Source of the DNA: Desmodus rotundus
Taxonomy: Eukaryota > Chordata > Mammalia > Chiroptera > Phyllostomidae
Length of the DNA stretch: 64,000 nt
Direction: 5' to 3'
Assembly: GCF_022682495.2 (NCBI RefSeq)
Contig: NC_071394.1
Span: 28,988,470 to 29,052,469 of the forward strand
The notes under the pieces are model-generated. The model was given only the letters and a program-made list of their open reading frames with translations, was not told the origin of the DNA and ran no database searches. The translations under genes and the position numbers were made by a program. Shown piece by piece: positions 9,440-22,004 of the stretch (within the stretch, counting starts at the first letter, position 1; every line of letters begins with the position of its first letter).

Positions 9440-12225
9440 GCTGGGCTACACCAAAGGGCTACATCCTGATATAGTTCCTGGAACTGGCTCTGCATCACTG
9501 AACTTTTTATTATAAAATAAGTTGGGTTTTTTTTTGAAAATAGACACAAGCAATCACTCACGTATAGTACAGTGTGACTCTGCTTGCCAGCAGCAATCAC
9601 AGCTCTTTAAAAACAACTGTGTAACCTCTTCAGAAGCCCATCTTTCTCCGTCTTCATAAACTTTGTCTTCTTCCCTGCTTAGAAAAGAGTTGAGTTTCTA
9701 CACAAATCTGTGTTTGCAAAATTGCAATTCCTAAATACCCCCAAATAAAGCTTTCATTTACCTTGCTGTTCTGGGTCAGAACTGATTAACACGTTTATGT
9801 CTGACCCAGGAGTTTTTTATTTTCTACCAGCATCAGTGGAACCATGGTAGGCCAACTTGCTGGTTTGCAGGTACGGTACCATCTCAGAGTCTTCATGGTC
9901 CTTGGTGCTCGTGAACAAGGAAATTGAAAGACAAAATGGTTTAAACTTGCCAGTACGTGGTGGAGGTGGGATCCAAACTCTAGGAAAGTTTACTAGTTCA
10001 GTTTCAAGCTTATGAGCTTTGAAGTGCTTTGCGTCATCCAAATGGCGATACATCCAGTACATGTTTGGTCATATATGAAGGAACATGTACATAGGTCCAC
10101 ATTTGGGAACCAATGATGTGTTGCTGAGATAGACGAGGTGACAATAGAAGAGGCAGAGTTCTCTTTCTAGAAGGTTGGCTATAGAGAGACTGAGATACGT
10201 TGGATGCTAGAGAAGGACTTACTTAGAGGTGAGATCACTTATTTATGAATTTTTAATTTGGGATAGACTTGAACATGTAAAAATATTGTTGGAAAAGAAC
10301 CACTAGCAAGGTTGAGATTGAAGGTAGAGAAGAGAGAGGAAAAACTGGTGGAGCAAGCCCTCTAAGGAAATTTAACTGAGGCAGGAGTGAAGGAGGCAAA
10401 GGTGGGTGAGGTTCTGATCTGTGTGTAGATGTGAGGGAGTCTTTTCCTAAAACCTGCTAGGCCACTGCTAAGAGGAATGTGGGTGCGTTGGGGTGGTGGT
10501 GGGGGCTCCAGAACAGTGTAGGTTAGAAATGGCTGTCGGTGGAACAGAATATGGAGGTATCTGTAGACCATGGACTGTCTGTGTGTGGCCCAATGCCTTT
10601 GCACATAATAGGGGCTTGATAAAATAAACTGAATTAATGAGCAGACACCTGTAAAAGAATTCGTGGGCAGTACTGAGGTGTTGATTGAAGTTGGAAACCA
10701 CTTTTCTGCAGAAGCTGGTTTCTGAGACGCTGAGTTAGATGAAGTTATGGCAGCAGGCAGGGAGCAGTGCCCTATTTGGGGACTAATTGCAGCCACTCAA
10801 CAGGTAGGGCCCAGCCCAGTTGCTGAGACACGGCAGGACAGTTAATCCTGGAGCACAGGCAGGGCCAAAGTGGGGATCAGCTCCGATGGAGGAGAAGGAA
10901 TAGCACAGCACAACCCGAGAGCTCTCCTTTGCGCACTGTGGAGGCCAGGAGGTTGAAACCTGGACACATCTGTCTTCTAAGCATATTACAGAGAAAACAA
11001 GAATTGTTCAGTCACATGATCTGAGAATCAATTCAACAATATGATCTCAGTCCATGGGAATCAGTTTTTATTTTTAATGTATTTATAGAATTGAGGGTCA
11101 GGCTTCCAAAGGAATGAGATAAAGGGATGGAGGTCAATAAAGGGGGTGGGAAAAATAGCTCTAAAATGAGCCCCTGGGGATTCCGTTTGAAAAGAAGTGT
11201 GTTTGCAGCCAGCCAGAAAATGATTGTAATGGTGGTAAATAGGGAATAGTCAGAAAAGGAAGATTTAAGTAACTTTCCATTATTTGGCAATGTTTTTAAT
11301 TTGGATTCATCTGACACCAGCAGAGGAGAAAGACAGCCAGCCCATAATTCTACAACTAAATTAAAACCGCTCTTGAGGCATCTGAAGATTTTGTTCTTGG
11401 AGAGGAACTGATTTTTTTGTTTCAGTTCACGGAAGTCAGCCGGTGGGGTGAAAAAGCACTGACCTGCAGCAAAGCACCTGCTAGCCTTGCAAGCAGTGGC
11501 TCTTGGTTTCCCTAAGTGCCGTTTAGAGTAACTTCATCGACCTTCTGCGTGTGAACGGGATGGTGATGTCCAATTTAAAGGTACAGAAACCTCCCCCCAC
11601 ATGTATTTGGCAGGCATCCAAGGATACCGGCAGCTCCGGGTCTTGATTTAAAGTGAAGGACAGTGTGATAGTATATCGCCAGGGACATATTTATAGGACA
11701 CTAAGGCCTGTCATTTTCCTTAATGATCATCTAATTGACCTCGATGTTTTTGGGTTCTGCCCTTTATTTCAACATTAAATTATGGGTTTTTAAAACCAGA
11801 CCATTGTGCCTGGCCATCCAGTGGCTTCCTGCCACCATTTGGGAAAGTCATCTGAGGAAATGTAATGAGATCGCTGGGCAGCCCCTTTTCATGGCTAATT
11901 ATTCCAGCACACTCTGTATCACATTGTTATTTTTAACTCCTCAACATTAGCTCTTTCTTCTTCCTAAGGCAACTTAAATCCACTCAATTTCTTTAACTGT
12001 CAAAAATGCAAATTACAATTTTATTTTTTTCTTATTTACTGGGAAATGAGATTCCTCATGTCCAGTCCCATTTTTTTTCTTTTCTCTTTTTGGGTTTACA
12101 GAGCAGGGACTAAATCTTATTTCTGCAAGATAACGTTGAAAGAGCAGGCTGGATGCATTTCAAGTGGCCTGACCTATGGAGGGGGCTGCTGGGAAGGGTG
12201 GCTTCGCTCCAGTAGGGAAACAGCT
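9440..12225. other. Long repeat-poor stretch
   Basis: About 2.8 kb with no dispersed repeat that I can name. Open frames, the longest 144 codons on the minus strand at 10362-10796, show no domain. It may hold conserved noncoding sequence, for example around 11500-11770, but that cannot be judged without alignment. Confidence 0.45.
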
Positions 12226-12229
12226 CCAT

Positions 12230-12810
12230 AACCCATCCTTCTGCTCTGTGCTGAGCTCTCTCCAATCTATTCTTGATCGGCAGCCAAGGTGGTCCTGGGA
12301 AGATGTCAGTGGATCCTATCAGTTCTCTGCCCCAAACCCTACTGGATCCCCATCTCTACTACTTTCCCCCCTCTTGCTCCATTTTCCTTATGACTTCCTT
12401 ACTGTTCCTGAAACACACGAGGCATACTCCTGCCTGATGACATTGCCCTTGTCTATTTTCTCATCCTAGAATGCTCTTTCCCCAGATAGCCATATCCTTT
12501 GCTCTCCCACATCCTTAAAGTCTTTATTCAGCAAGGACTTCCTTAACTGTCCTATTTTAAATTGCAAGCTGGCCCCGCCCCACAATCAACCTGAATTTCC
12601 TTTTCCCATCCCTGAATTACTTTTCTCCATAGTGCATGTCATAATCTATCTTACTATGTGCATTTCTTTTTAATTTTTTCCTGTCTGTTTCCCCCCACTA
12701 GCATCTAAACTCCAAGATGGCGAGACAGCTTGTGCAGTTTGTTTATTGCTGTGTTTGTACTGGCTAGAAGGGTGCCTTAATGAATCAGTGTGTTGCCTAA
12801 CTAGGGGCTC
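12230..12810 (+). repeat. L2 LINE 3' part
   Basis: L2 sense text: TTTTCTCATCCTAGAATGCTCTTTCCCC, AAGTCTTTATTCAGCAAGGACTTCC, CATAATCTATCTTACTATG and CACTAGCATCTAAACTCC. Frames are broken. Confidence 0.85.
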
Positions 12811-12848
12811 CTTCAGGAAGCCCACCAATACTTTACTTAGTAGTATTT

Positions 12849-13048
12849 TTTAGATTTTATTTATTTATTTATTTTTAGAGATAGGGGAAGGGAGGGAGAA
12901 AGAGAGGGAGAGAGACATCAATGTGTGGTTGCCCCTTGAGTGCCCCCTACTGGGGACCTGGCCCGCAACTCAGGCATGTGCCCTGACTGGGAATCGAATC
13001 AGCAACCTTTTGGTTCTCAGGCCAGCACTCAATCCACTGAGCCAGGGC
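12849..13048 (-). mobile_element. VES SINE (minus strand)
   Basis: Complete VES element with (TTTA)n start, GGGACCTGGCCCGCAACTCAG and CTGACTGGGAATCGAATC. The last bases near the head are shortened (GAGCCAGGGC). The duplication TAGTATTT lies at 12841-12848 and 13049-13056. Confidence 0.95.
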
Positions 13049-13059
13049 TAGTATTTATA

Positions 13060-14245
13060 ATTTTTCAATTAGCGTTGACATTCAGTATTACTTTCTACCA
13101 ATATTTTATATGGTCATCACTTAATACTGACTGAAATATCCCGTATCCAGTGGTGTGCTGATGGTACCCTTCCACAAATAGAAACCGCAAACACCCGTAA
13201 CCACCCTTAGAAAAGAAGAACAGAAGAATGCAATGGGTTTTTAATGTACGTCTCCATTTTCAAACACTTGAAAAATAGGCCATTCATAGTCTTTCCCATA
13301 TAATTAAGAACTCCATTGGCACCATTAGCAAGTTATTAGCAGTGAGTTGGAACTAATGTGTGAGCCATAATCTTTCCTCTGATAAAGAAAACAACTTTAA
13401 TAGCTCTGATTGAATTGGTTCAACTTGTTCGTATTTTCTGCAGAAGTGATTTCTCTGAGTTGGGGGACGATTTTTCAACTCATTCAATATTAAGCATCTT
13501 TTATATTTCAAGCAATAATCTCATACTTGTAGTTGCTTCATTTATTAACTTCTATTAGCAGTCTTGAGTTGGAGTACTTGGTTTGCACTGAATCAGGCCC
13601 TTGGTAGAGGTGTGAATTGTTTTTCCATTTAAGAATTCTCAGGAGATCACACCTGGTAAAAAGAAGACAACAGGCCAAAAATAAAGTCGATTATGCTAAG
13701 CCCCATGTCGCCAAACTGAGACAACTTCATTACAGTTTCAGCTCTCCAGAAATGGAATCTTCAACCAGTCCGTCAGGAGTCGCCCCATCAGCACTAACTG
13801 GTGAGGTCACCTGCCCAATAGAGCTCCCCCATCCTCTAAGGAAAGTGACCTTGCAATAACCACCCTGCTTTTTTTGTCGGTTAGAAATTCCCTGTCTCTG
13901 CTCCCTTCTGCCTGTCAAAGTCTTTCATTTCGTGCAGCACCTGGCAGCTCCTTTCTATCTGCTACATGGGGTGCTGCCCATTTCAGGAATCACTGAACAA
14001 AGCACTTTAAAATTTACTCATTTGAATTTTGTCTTTTAACACACACTTTGAGCGACACGGTTCACTCTCCTGGCAGATGTCTGGCTCTTTGGTAAGTCCC
14101 AGTCTTGGTCTCAAAATTCTCTCATTTCCACCAAATTCCCAAAGAAACCACCAGGCAGGATTCCCCCAGAGCAGGTTCTGCTGTTCTGTGCTATACTCAG
14201 TCTTTTGTGGGGACATAATACATATATTATAATAGGATATGTGAT
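13060..14245. other. Repeat-poor AT-rich stretch
   Basis: No named repeat. The AT-rich portion at 13290-13560 is smooth, non-repetitive text such as might be found in conserved noncoding elements. An 80-codon frame at 13617-13859 has no recognised domain. Confidence 0.4.
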
Positions 14246-14247
14246 AT

Positions 14248-14276
14248 CTATCTATCTATCTATCTACCTATCATCT
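14248..14276. repeat. (TCTA)n microsatellite
   Basis: About seven TCTA units with one interruption (CCTA). Confidence 0.9.
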
Positions 14277-14555
14277 AACCTATTTATATCTGCCTAATAT
14301 TCTTTGCTCTCATTTACTCATTACTCTTCCAGGGACTGGTGGGCTCCAGTCACGGGTTTCACTCCCTTCTTAAACATAATCAACATATATTTTTTAATTC
14401 AACTGTCATTCTAGTACAGTGGTTAAGCATGTGTGCCAAATCAAAATTTCAGAACATTAAAATATAACTCTCATACAAGCATAGAATGAGCGTGTGTCAC
14501 AGATTCACTTCGTCATTAACGAGGAGACTGACTAGGTGGTAGACCTGCTTCAAAG

Positions 14556-14651
14556 GGGCACAGCTGAGATGGGCACAGCTGAGACAGGGGCACAGCTGAG
14601 ACGGGCACAGCTGAGACGGGCACAGCTGAGACAGGGGCACAGCTGAGACAG
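14556..14651. repeat. 15/17-bp tandem cassette, six copies
   Basis: Six head-to-tail copies of GGGCACAGCTGAGAC, some followed by AG so that the unit is 15 or 17 bp. The copies are nearly identical (one GAT for GAC), so the array is recent. Each unit contains CAGCTG, an E-box type hexamer. Confidence 0.95.
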
Positions 14652-14654
14652 AAG

Positions 14655-14984
14655 GAGTGTTTGGGATGAGATCGCTAACTTAGGCCAAAACGGCCAATCT
14701 CCTAGAGCAACAGAACTATAACCTTTGGAGCTATCTTTCTCACTAAAGAGAAACTCATTTGGTCAAGAATCATTTGAATCACTTTCAGTTTTCTACCAGC
14801 TACCATCTACCCTTGCAGAAACGTAGACTATTCTAGTCAATTGTTAAGAGGGAGTTGTTAGGGCACACTCCCTAAAGGATAGGTTATTTCTGGAGTGGGT
14901 CTGTCACATTCCAGTATGACTTTGAAAAGGTGGGGAGCCATCCTTTTGTCTGTTTCCACGTTTTGGATAGTTTTGTCTTAGCTT
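14655..14984. other. Unassigned DNA
   Basis: No repeat or exon recognised. Confidence 0.4.
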
Positions 14985-15215
14985 TTAGGTTGCCTAGCTT
15001 CAAATCCTGGTTCCCACACTCACTAGCTGTTACTTTGGCCAAGTTATTTAACTTCTCTGGGTCTCAGTTTTGTCGTCTCTGTATAGCAGTGACGACAGTA
15101 GATTCTGCCATATTGGACTATTGTGAGGTGCCAGTGAACTGACCGGTATGAGGAGGGTAGAACAGTGCCTGGCATGTAGTAAGAGCCCAGTAAGTCTTAG
15201 CTCCTACTGTGTGTG
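14985..15215 (+). repeat. MIR (plus strand)
   Basis: MIR sense text over most of its length: TTCAAATCCTGGTTCCCACAC, CTAGCTGTTACTTTGGCCAAG, TTATTTAACTTCTCTGGGTC, and near the end AACAGTGCCTGGCATGTAG. Confidence 0.92.
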
Positions 15216-15219
15216 GGGG

Positions 15220-15830
15220 CGTTAGGCTGAGCTGTCGGAAATCAGTGAAGGGGCTTGTGTCCTCTTGGTCATGGCCTTGTAAGGGGGAGACCTGTGACTC
15301 CAGGGCCATCACAGAGTTGGTTGCAGCGGTCAGAGGGAGTTCACTTCGGAGTTATAGGCGACTGCCAGCTGCATTCAGGGGCTAGAGTGGCTACCGGCAG
15401 TCCACACAGTCTCCATAGAGGCAAAGATGGGGGCCCAGGTGAGAGAAAATGGAAATGGAGAGCTGAGGGCTGGGTGTCACTCACGGGTGGGGGCTGTTGA
15501 GCCAGTAGACATTTGAGTTTTACTTTCCTCCTGTGCTTTCTTCCCCTCTTCTTTCATCTGTTGAAGTCTCCACTGCTTGTATAAGGTATTCCACTAATCT
15601 TCAAAGTTGAATGTGGAATACTCCCGACCCTTAGGAATTCATAGACTAGCAGAGGAACCAAATGTGACCAATCACTAACGGTGCACGTTCAAAGTTTTGT
15701 GCATGGCATGAGAGATGCATCTGCAGAAGGAAGGCTTTTTGCTCCCTCAAGATCGTTGCAGCAGCAGGTTGGCTGGGGAAGAACAGAGAGGTGGCAGTGG
15801 GTACATTAGAGAGCTATGGGGATTGGTGGG
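15220..15830. other. Unassigned DNA
   Basis: No repeat or exon recognised. An 81-codon frame at 15255-15500 has no domain I know. Confidence 0.4.
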
Positions 15831-15832
15831 TG

Positions 15833-16270
15833 CTAGAAGTTGAATTGTGTCTCCCCGCAAAATATTTGTAGTTCTAGCCACGGAACCTCAGCACGACCTT
15901 ATTTGGAAATAGGGTCATTGCAGATGAAATTAGTGAAGATGAGGTCATACTTGCATAGGCTGGGCCCCTAATCCACTATGACTGGTGTTCTTGTGAGAGG
16001 AGGGAAATCCAGACACAGATATGTGGCAGGAAGATGACCGTGTGAAGACGGAGGCAGAAATTGGAGTTATGCTACCACAAGGAAAGCCTGGGGCTGCTAA
16101 AGCAGGAGGCAGCAAGGAAGGATCCTTCCCTGGAACCTTCAGAGGGAGTGCAGCCCTGCCAACACCTTGGTTCCTGACTTCCATCCTCCAGAACAGAGAG
16201 AGAATAAATTTCTCTTATTCTCAGCCGCCCACTTTGTGGTACTTTGTTACGTTAGCCCAGGAAGGCTAAA
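15833..16270 (+). mobile_element. MLT1-type MaLR LTR
   Basis: Near-complete MLT1 LTR: TTGAATTGTGTCTCCCC, ACCTTATTTGGAAATAGGGTC, TTGCAGATGAAATTAGTGAAG, CTCCAGAACAGAGAGAGAATAAATTTC and TTTGTGGTACTTTGTTACG. No internal sequence adjoins it, so it is a solo LTR of an old ERVL-MaLR element. Confidence 0.9.
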
Positions 16271-16439
16271 AAGCGTTGCTTGTGGGTGACGTTACTTGTA
16301 ATTGTGTCAACATTTGCATTTAAAAAATCATAGAATAGGGAAACATTGATTTACTAAGCACAGCTAACATGGCCCATTTCAGGAATGGTTTGGTCAAAGA
16401 GGAAGATCCAGGAGACGAAAAGGATAAAGAACACCAGGT

Positions 16440-16660
16440 AACGTTCACCGAGGGCTGGTGATGACCCACTCTTTCAAGAGCTTTATGTGGATTAATTTAT
16501 TTACCCTTTTAGCAGCTCCTATGAATTATGTCTTATTATCTCCGTGTTCCAAATGAGGAAATAGGTTAAGTAACTTGCCCAAGGTCACAGTGTAATAGGA
16601 CTGGGATTTTAAGCGAGCCAGTCTAGTTCCAGAGCTCGTGCTCTTAACTGTGACAGTGCT
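16440..16660 (-). repeat. MIR (minus strand)
   Basis: Antisense MIR: GGATTAATTTATTTACCC, AAATGAGGAAATAGGTTAAG, TAACTTGCCCAAGGTCACAG and GAGCTCGTGCTCTTAACTG. Confidence 0.9.
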
Positions 16661-16834
16661 GGAGTCCTCTGCTTGGATTTCGGGAATGGGGAAGGGGCAC
16701 ACAATTGCCAGCAGGCTTCTTCCCTGTCCTTTGCCCTGTAACCACGGTCCTTTCCTCAGCCACTGCCTCCAAACACTCCCTCGACCCCTTGCCCTGGTGC
16801 TGCTCTTTCTCCTCTTCTCTTAACTTATTTTTAA

Positions 16835-17310
16835 AAAATTAAGGTGGAGTTCACAAAACATAAAATTAACCATTTAAAAGTGAACAATTCAGTGGCATTT
16901 AGTATATTCACAATCCTGTGCAACCACTGCCCCCATCTAGTTCCAAACCTTTCACCCTTCCAAAAGAAAACCCTGTTACCCATTAAGCCGTCATTTCCCA
17001 TTCTTCTCTTCCCCAGACCTCGGCAACCACCCTCCTGCTTTATGACTCTATGGATCCACCTATTCTGGACACTTACTACCAAATGGAATATACAATATGT
17101 GGCCTCTTGTGTCTGGTTTCTTTCAAACAGAACAATGTCTTCGAGGTTCATCCAGCATGTATCAGTACCTTGTTCATTTTGATGGCTGCATAATATTCTC
17201 TTGCATGTATATACCATGATTTATGTATCCATTCACCTGTTCATGCACGTTGGATATTGTGAATAGGCTCCTATAAACAGGAGCATGCAAGTGTTGTTTG
17301 AGCACCTCCA
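16835..17310 (-). repeat. L1M fragment (minus strand)
   Basis: Well-known antisense L1M text: CATAAAATTAACCATTTAAAAG, TGAACAATTCAGTGGCATTTAG, GGCTGCATAATATTCTCTTGCATG and GATATTGTGAATAGG. It covers the end of ORF2 and the 3'UTR, heavily mutated. Confidence 0.92.
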
Positions 17311-17314
17311 GAAC

Positions 17315-20300
17315 ATTTAGCTTTTTCTGGCCTGGCGTCTCTTCTTGTTTCTCCTCCTTCCATGTTTATTCCCTATCACAAAAGCCTGCTTTTGGAGCAC
17401 GGTGAAGTGAAAGAGTCTGCAACCGACCAAGGAGTAGGGTCAGGATCCGGGAAAGCCTGGGACACACCCACATTAACTGTCTTTTATTTCATCTGCCACA
17501 CTTATTTTGTGGGACTATTCTCAAGGTTTGGAAAAATAGACTAAAAGTTTGTTCCTTTTTGAATCTTAGAACGTTCAAGCTGGAAGAGACCATAGAGATT
17601 TTCCAATTGAGTGAATTTTCAAACTTTCCTTGGCCAACTTCTCTCTGGCTGCATGGGAGAGTGCCCTGGGGTCCTCCCATCCGCCCTTTAACTATGTTGG
17701 CTCTCACTTTACCTGTTTTGCATTTGTGTTTCTGGGTAAGATTTCACATGAAATGCGGAGGGGTGATATGTTAAAATCTAAATTGTTTTGTTTCTGGTAT
17801 TTCGTTATATCCCAGGTCCTTGACCCAGGCACTGAGCATGGCATTCTGTGTCCACTGCCTTGAGGGCAAGACCACTCAAAGCAAAAAGAGAGACAAAAGA
17901 AAGGAGAGCATTCTTTGGTTGTAAATAAGAACCTCTAGGCTTCACAAAGGGCAGATTTCCCCGTGTAGAGGTTTGCAAACAGGCAAAGTTTCCTGCCTTA
18001 GGTAGGCTGAGCTGGGAAAAAGGGAACGCTGAGAGAGAGTGCATGGGGAGGGAGGTCAGAAGCTGTGGGTGAGAGAGCAGGCTCTGACAGGCACAGAGGC
18101 AGCATCTAGAGGTTGCCAGGCTCCCTTGGCACATAAGCCATTGATGCGTGATGCACCTATGTTGGATGTCAAAGGAGGCCATGTCTCCATTGGAGTGAGC
18201 TCTGTGTCAGCCATAGGAGGAGCTTTGGGAATGGATTTCTTGGTATCTGGTGAGGACTCCCTCTTACACGGGCCATCTGCAGTCACTAGCTAGAGGACCT
18301 CCATTTGTGTCCCGCTACTCTCTCAGTCTGATGGCACATGCAGCTAGTAGCCTATTCAATTTCCATTTGCCCCCTTTCTCTTGCTATTATTGTACCTCAC
18401 ATTTGGTTCAGGATGGCAGTGTGCCCATCAAAAAATTCATAGCTGTCTTTCAAGGTTATGTGGATAGTTCTGGGCAGTGAAGTGGGGATGAAAACCTTCC
18501 ATCTTAGATTGGATGAGGTTCCCAGGAAAGTTCCTGCTTTCCTAATCAAAACGGACAGACTCAGCTGGCACAGACTCTTTGCCGTCTTCTCCTTTCCCTC
18601 TTTTTCCTGTTTGAAATGGAGACACAATGCCCCAGAGGTGTCCCAGGCACTGTGTGACCCCTTGTTAAGGATGGCAGAGCAGGGATGGAGACGGAGCCTG
18701 GTCCTGGAGCAGCCACAGTAGGGCTGGCTTACTCACGACTCAGCTTCCTTGTTACATGGAATAAATTCCTCACTTACTTCACCATTTGGAGTCTGAAACC
18801 TGTAACTGCGTACACTTGTGACAGGCCCCATGACTCTCACTCCCTGTGGACCACTTGCATCGGAACATTTGTCCCCATGCAGGAGTCCCACCCCGTGACT
18901 GGTGTGGGACGTGGTCTGGAGGCCTGGAGAGGTGGTGCAGAGAGGTCGGGGACACTTCCCGTGTTCGGGTGAAACTGAGTGAAACACCTTTGCCATCTCC
19001 CTAGGGCTAGAACATTGATAGAATATTCCCCTCCCATTACAGGAGAAGGGATTCACTTAAAAGTAAGAAGCAAAATCCTCTGCCCCTGCCCAGCCCTCTC
19101 CCACTTTACAAAGGGAGAGGATGCAGTTGAAGAATACCTAGAGACTCGCCCAGGGTCCTGCCGGTTGGTGGCTAATTTGGATTGGAGGGTAGGTTCCCTT
19201 CCACCCATTTTTCCACCACCAGAGTGGATCCAGTGCTAAGTTCCTTTATATTTTATCTACTAAGGTGATTAGATGAATATCTGGTGTGTCAAATTAGTGA
19301 AATTTGAGGGCTTTCGAATGAAAGTAAACAGGGATTAAAGAAATCAAATAATTTACAAGGAATCCAGATAGTAATTAAAAGGATTAATCCTGATGTTTCT
19401 AAATGACAAACAGCTCTCTTAATGTATTGCTAAATTAAATGTAACAGCCTCGTATGTCCTCATATTGTTCTCATTTACTCATCATCAGTGTACTTAAGAG
19501 AAGTGGGAAACATAAACTAATCACATGTAAATTTCTCTTTCACGAGCAGGAGTTGGACAGCCCCACCACTGCGAAGGTACCAGGTTGTAGCTGACAGGGA
19601 GCTGCAGTCTAGGGCAAAGTTGATCTCACGTGACTCTCTAGGAAATGGTCTCCAGGTGTAGAAGTCTAGAGCTGAAGGTACAGTGCTTTTCCATGGAGGA
19701 CAGTTTATGCAGAATTGGCTGGGAAACAATAATGAGAGTTTTGAGGCTGGCCCATGGTAGGTCTCAATATCAGGGCTTTTTAGTGAGCTTGCTGAGGGAG
19801 TTCCTTTGGAGTTTAGTAGAGCACCCCCTGGTGGTGAAATGTTTTTCCTGCAGGTTTTTTCACCCCCAGGATAATGGAACCAAAACCCCCTGCAGGAGTG
19901 GAGTAATTTTGGAACCACAGTGTTTGCCATTTATTGTGGTGACTCTGTACCTCTTTTGGGAAAGCATTTTACCGCTGCACATAGTTTATGTTCAATAAAA
20001 CTTTATTAAGTTCCAACCTGGATTCCCTTTGACATTGTTTAAATTCTCTCTTGTTTTTATATTCAGGTGAAGAGGGGTAGTGATGCTTCTCCTAGCCTCT
20101 GAAATGCATACTTTCAAACCCTGCAGTTCAACACTAGTATTTAGGGGACCAACTGGAAGGAAGGAGGCAACTTTATTTAGTGTAAAAGGGAAACTTTCTG
20201 CTGCTTTTGTGATCAAGGTGTACTTTGGGATTAATTTAATTTCATTTTAAAATTAAGCACTTGGACAATTGTAAAGTCCAGCACATATGTAAGTATTATC

Positions 20301-20400
20301 TGCATCTCTGTCGTCTGTCTCCAGAGAACAGGAAACAGCCACTGAGCTCAGTTAAAACGGCAGAGGATCCTCAAGTGGAAGTTTGGAAGATTATTCTTTC
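17315..20400. other. Repeat-poor stretch, possible conserved noncoding DNA
   Basis: About 3 kb with few repeats: weak MIR-like text at about 18610-18690 and 19090-19170. The segment 19250-19510 is AT-rich, TAAT-rich unique text with the palindrome GGATTAATCC at 19381-19390. Several open frames of 60-137 codons show no domain. Confidence 0.4.
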
Positions 20401-20404
20401 ATTC

Positions 20405-20560
20405 CCTCATCAAACGTTTAGCAAGCACCTGTAGTTAGCAAATACAAATAAGTTCTTAAGGAGTGGATAGTCTAGTGGGGGAGAGAGAAACATAAACAAA
20501 TAATTACAATGCATAAGTGCTTTTATAAGTCTTAAATTCCCTTTACATTAACAATAACAA
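20405..20560 (-). repeat. Old LINE-like fragment
   Basis: TAGTCTAGTGGGGGAGAGAG and ATAAACAAATAATTACAATGC belong to a common ancient mammalian repeat text found near L2-type sequence. The family and orientation are uncertain. Confidence 0.45.
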
Positions 20561-20564
20561 AAGA

Positions 20565-21535
20565 CTACCTTAACCCGGACAGTTTGGACATACTGTTCAA
20601 AGACATATACCAGTTGATAACAGTTACACATATATACCATATAAAGGAAAATGAACTCACATTTATTAATCATAGAATAATTTATTGGTTTAGTTGTTAC
20701 CTTATGAGATTTCATCTAATCTACTGTTTCCTGAAATAATAAAGAAGACTGCTGACATAGCAATAAAAAACGAAAGAAAATGAAAAACAAAAGGTTTCAG
20801 GGGCAAGCACAGTGCTAAGCACACAGCAGAGAATCAACAAATACTTGGGAAATGAACAAATATATTAACAAGAAGGTGGAGGAAGGGATTTTTCTATTTC
20901 TAATGTGAGCATTGTTTAGAATGTCCATTTTGGAACTCAGTAAGAGGTTCTCTCATGCTAGCAACCAGAGTATTAGCATCTATATAGCTGTTTGTGGTTC
21001 AATGGGAAAAAGTGAGAAGGATACATGTGAAGGGTGTTGTGGAAGACTAACATTTCCATCTTTCTTATAGCAAGGGGTCACCAAATAGTTGGAAATGGAC
21101 ATGTAAAGTGGGGATTCTGGGTCATTTTCTTAAAGGGAATAGACTCAGCTAGAATGTAGATTCTTTTGTCCTTCCCTTTCTCTGCTTGTTTGGGACACAG
21201 ATGTAACTGCTGGAGCTCCAGCAGCTATGTTGCATCATGAGACAATATGGAGGAAGAAAACCTGCTAAGGATGATGGGGAACAGAAACATAAAGAAAGCT
21301 AGGTCTCAGATGACCTAGGAGTTACCAGGTCAACCTCTTGACTTCTTTTATGTAGGAGAAATGAAACCTTAATTTTGTTTAAGCCCATAACTGGGTTTCT
21401 GTTACCTGCAGCTGATCCAAATGCTAACTGATACACTGACATTTTGCTGTTTTTTTTTTTTCAGGGACTTGACAGTCAACAATGTCTTTCCTTCAATCTC
21501 CTTTCACAGCTTTCCCTGCCATAACCCTATCCTTA
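20565..21535. other. Unassigned DNA
   Basis: AT-rich on the left, with no repeat or exon recognised. Confidence 0.4.
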
Positions 21536-21537
21536 AA

Positions 21538-21765
21538 TCCAGGGGTCTAGAAAAGTTTTCTTTACGGGCTATAGTACATACTTTAGGCTTTGCAAGTCAT
21601 ACAGTCTCTGTTGCACACTCAGGACAAACTCAACCTCGCCTTCGTAGTGTGAAACCAGCCACGCACATCACATAAATCAATGTGTGTGGCTGTGTTCTAT
21701 TAAAACTTTATTAATAAGAATGTGCAGCTGACCTGCAGGCCCTAGCTTGCTAACTCTTCTTTAGT
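21538..21765 (+). mobile_element. hAT-Charlie-type DNA transposon relic
   Basis: GGGCTATAGTACATACTTTAGGCTTTGCAAG, CAGTCTCTGTTGCACACTC and GTGGCTGTGTTCTATTAAAAC, with TTTATTAATAAGAATG, match a common non-autonomous hAT element of mammals. Ends are eroded. Confidence 0.75.
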
Positions 21766-21849
21766 CCATGCACTTAGGGAAAATGAAAAATAGCATTTGT
21801 TTCCAATGTGTTGGGGGTCAGACTGTTGTCCAAGGGTCCTTGTACTTGG

Positions 21850-21965
21850 ACCATGACTTTTCCAAAGCAAGGACCGTGTCTCGTCCTTGTCATGTGCATA
21901 TTCTCATCACCACTTGGCACATAGTACAGATTCAACATATATTTACAAATAAATTATTATTTTGT
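21850..21965 (+). repeat. L2 3' end
   Basis: AAAGCAAGGACCGTGTCTCG and CACTTGGCACATAGTACAG followed by TCAACATATATTTACAAATAA form a typical L2 3' terminus. Confidence 0.65.
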
Positions 21966-22004
21966 TTCAAACAACAATAATCATTTTATTATCTCTTCTC
22001 ATTT

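Noticed and set aside
10362..10796. 144-codon minus-strand frame as a possible gene
   Set aside because: No domain, no splice-site or promoter context that I can support, and overlapping frames in other phases.
19517..19998. Frames of 117 and 137 codons facing each other
   Set aside because: They overlap in antisense with no recognised domain, so at most one could be real and neither has support.
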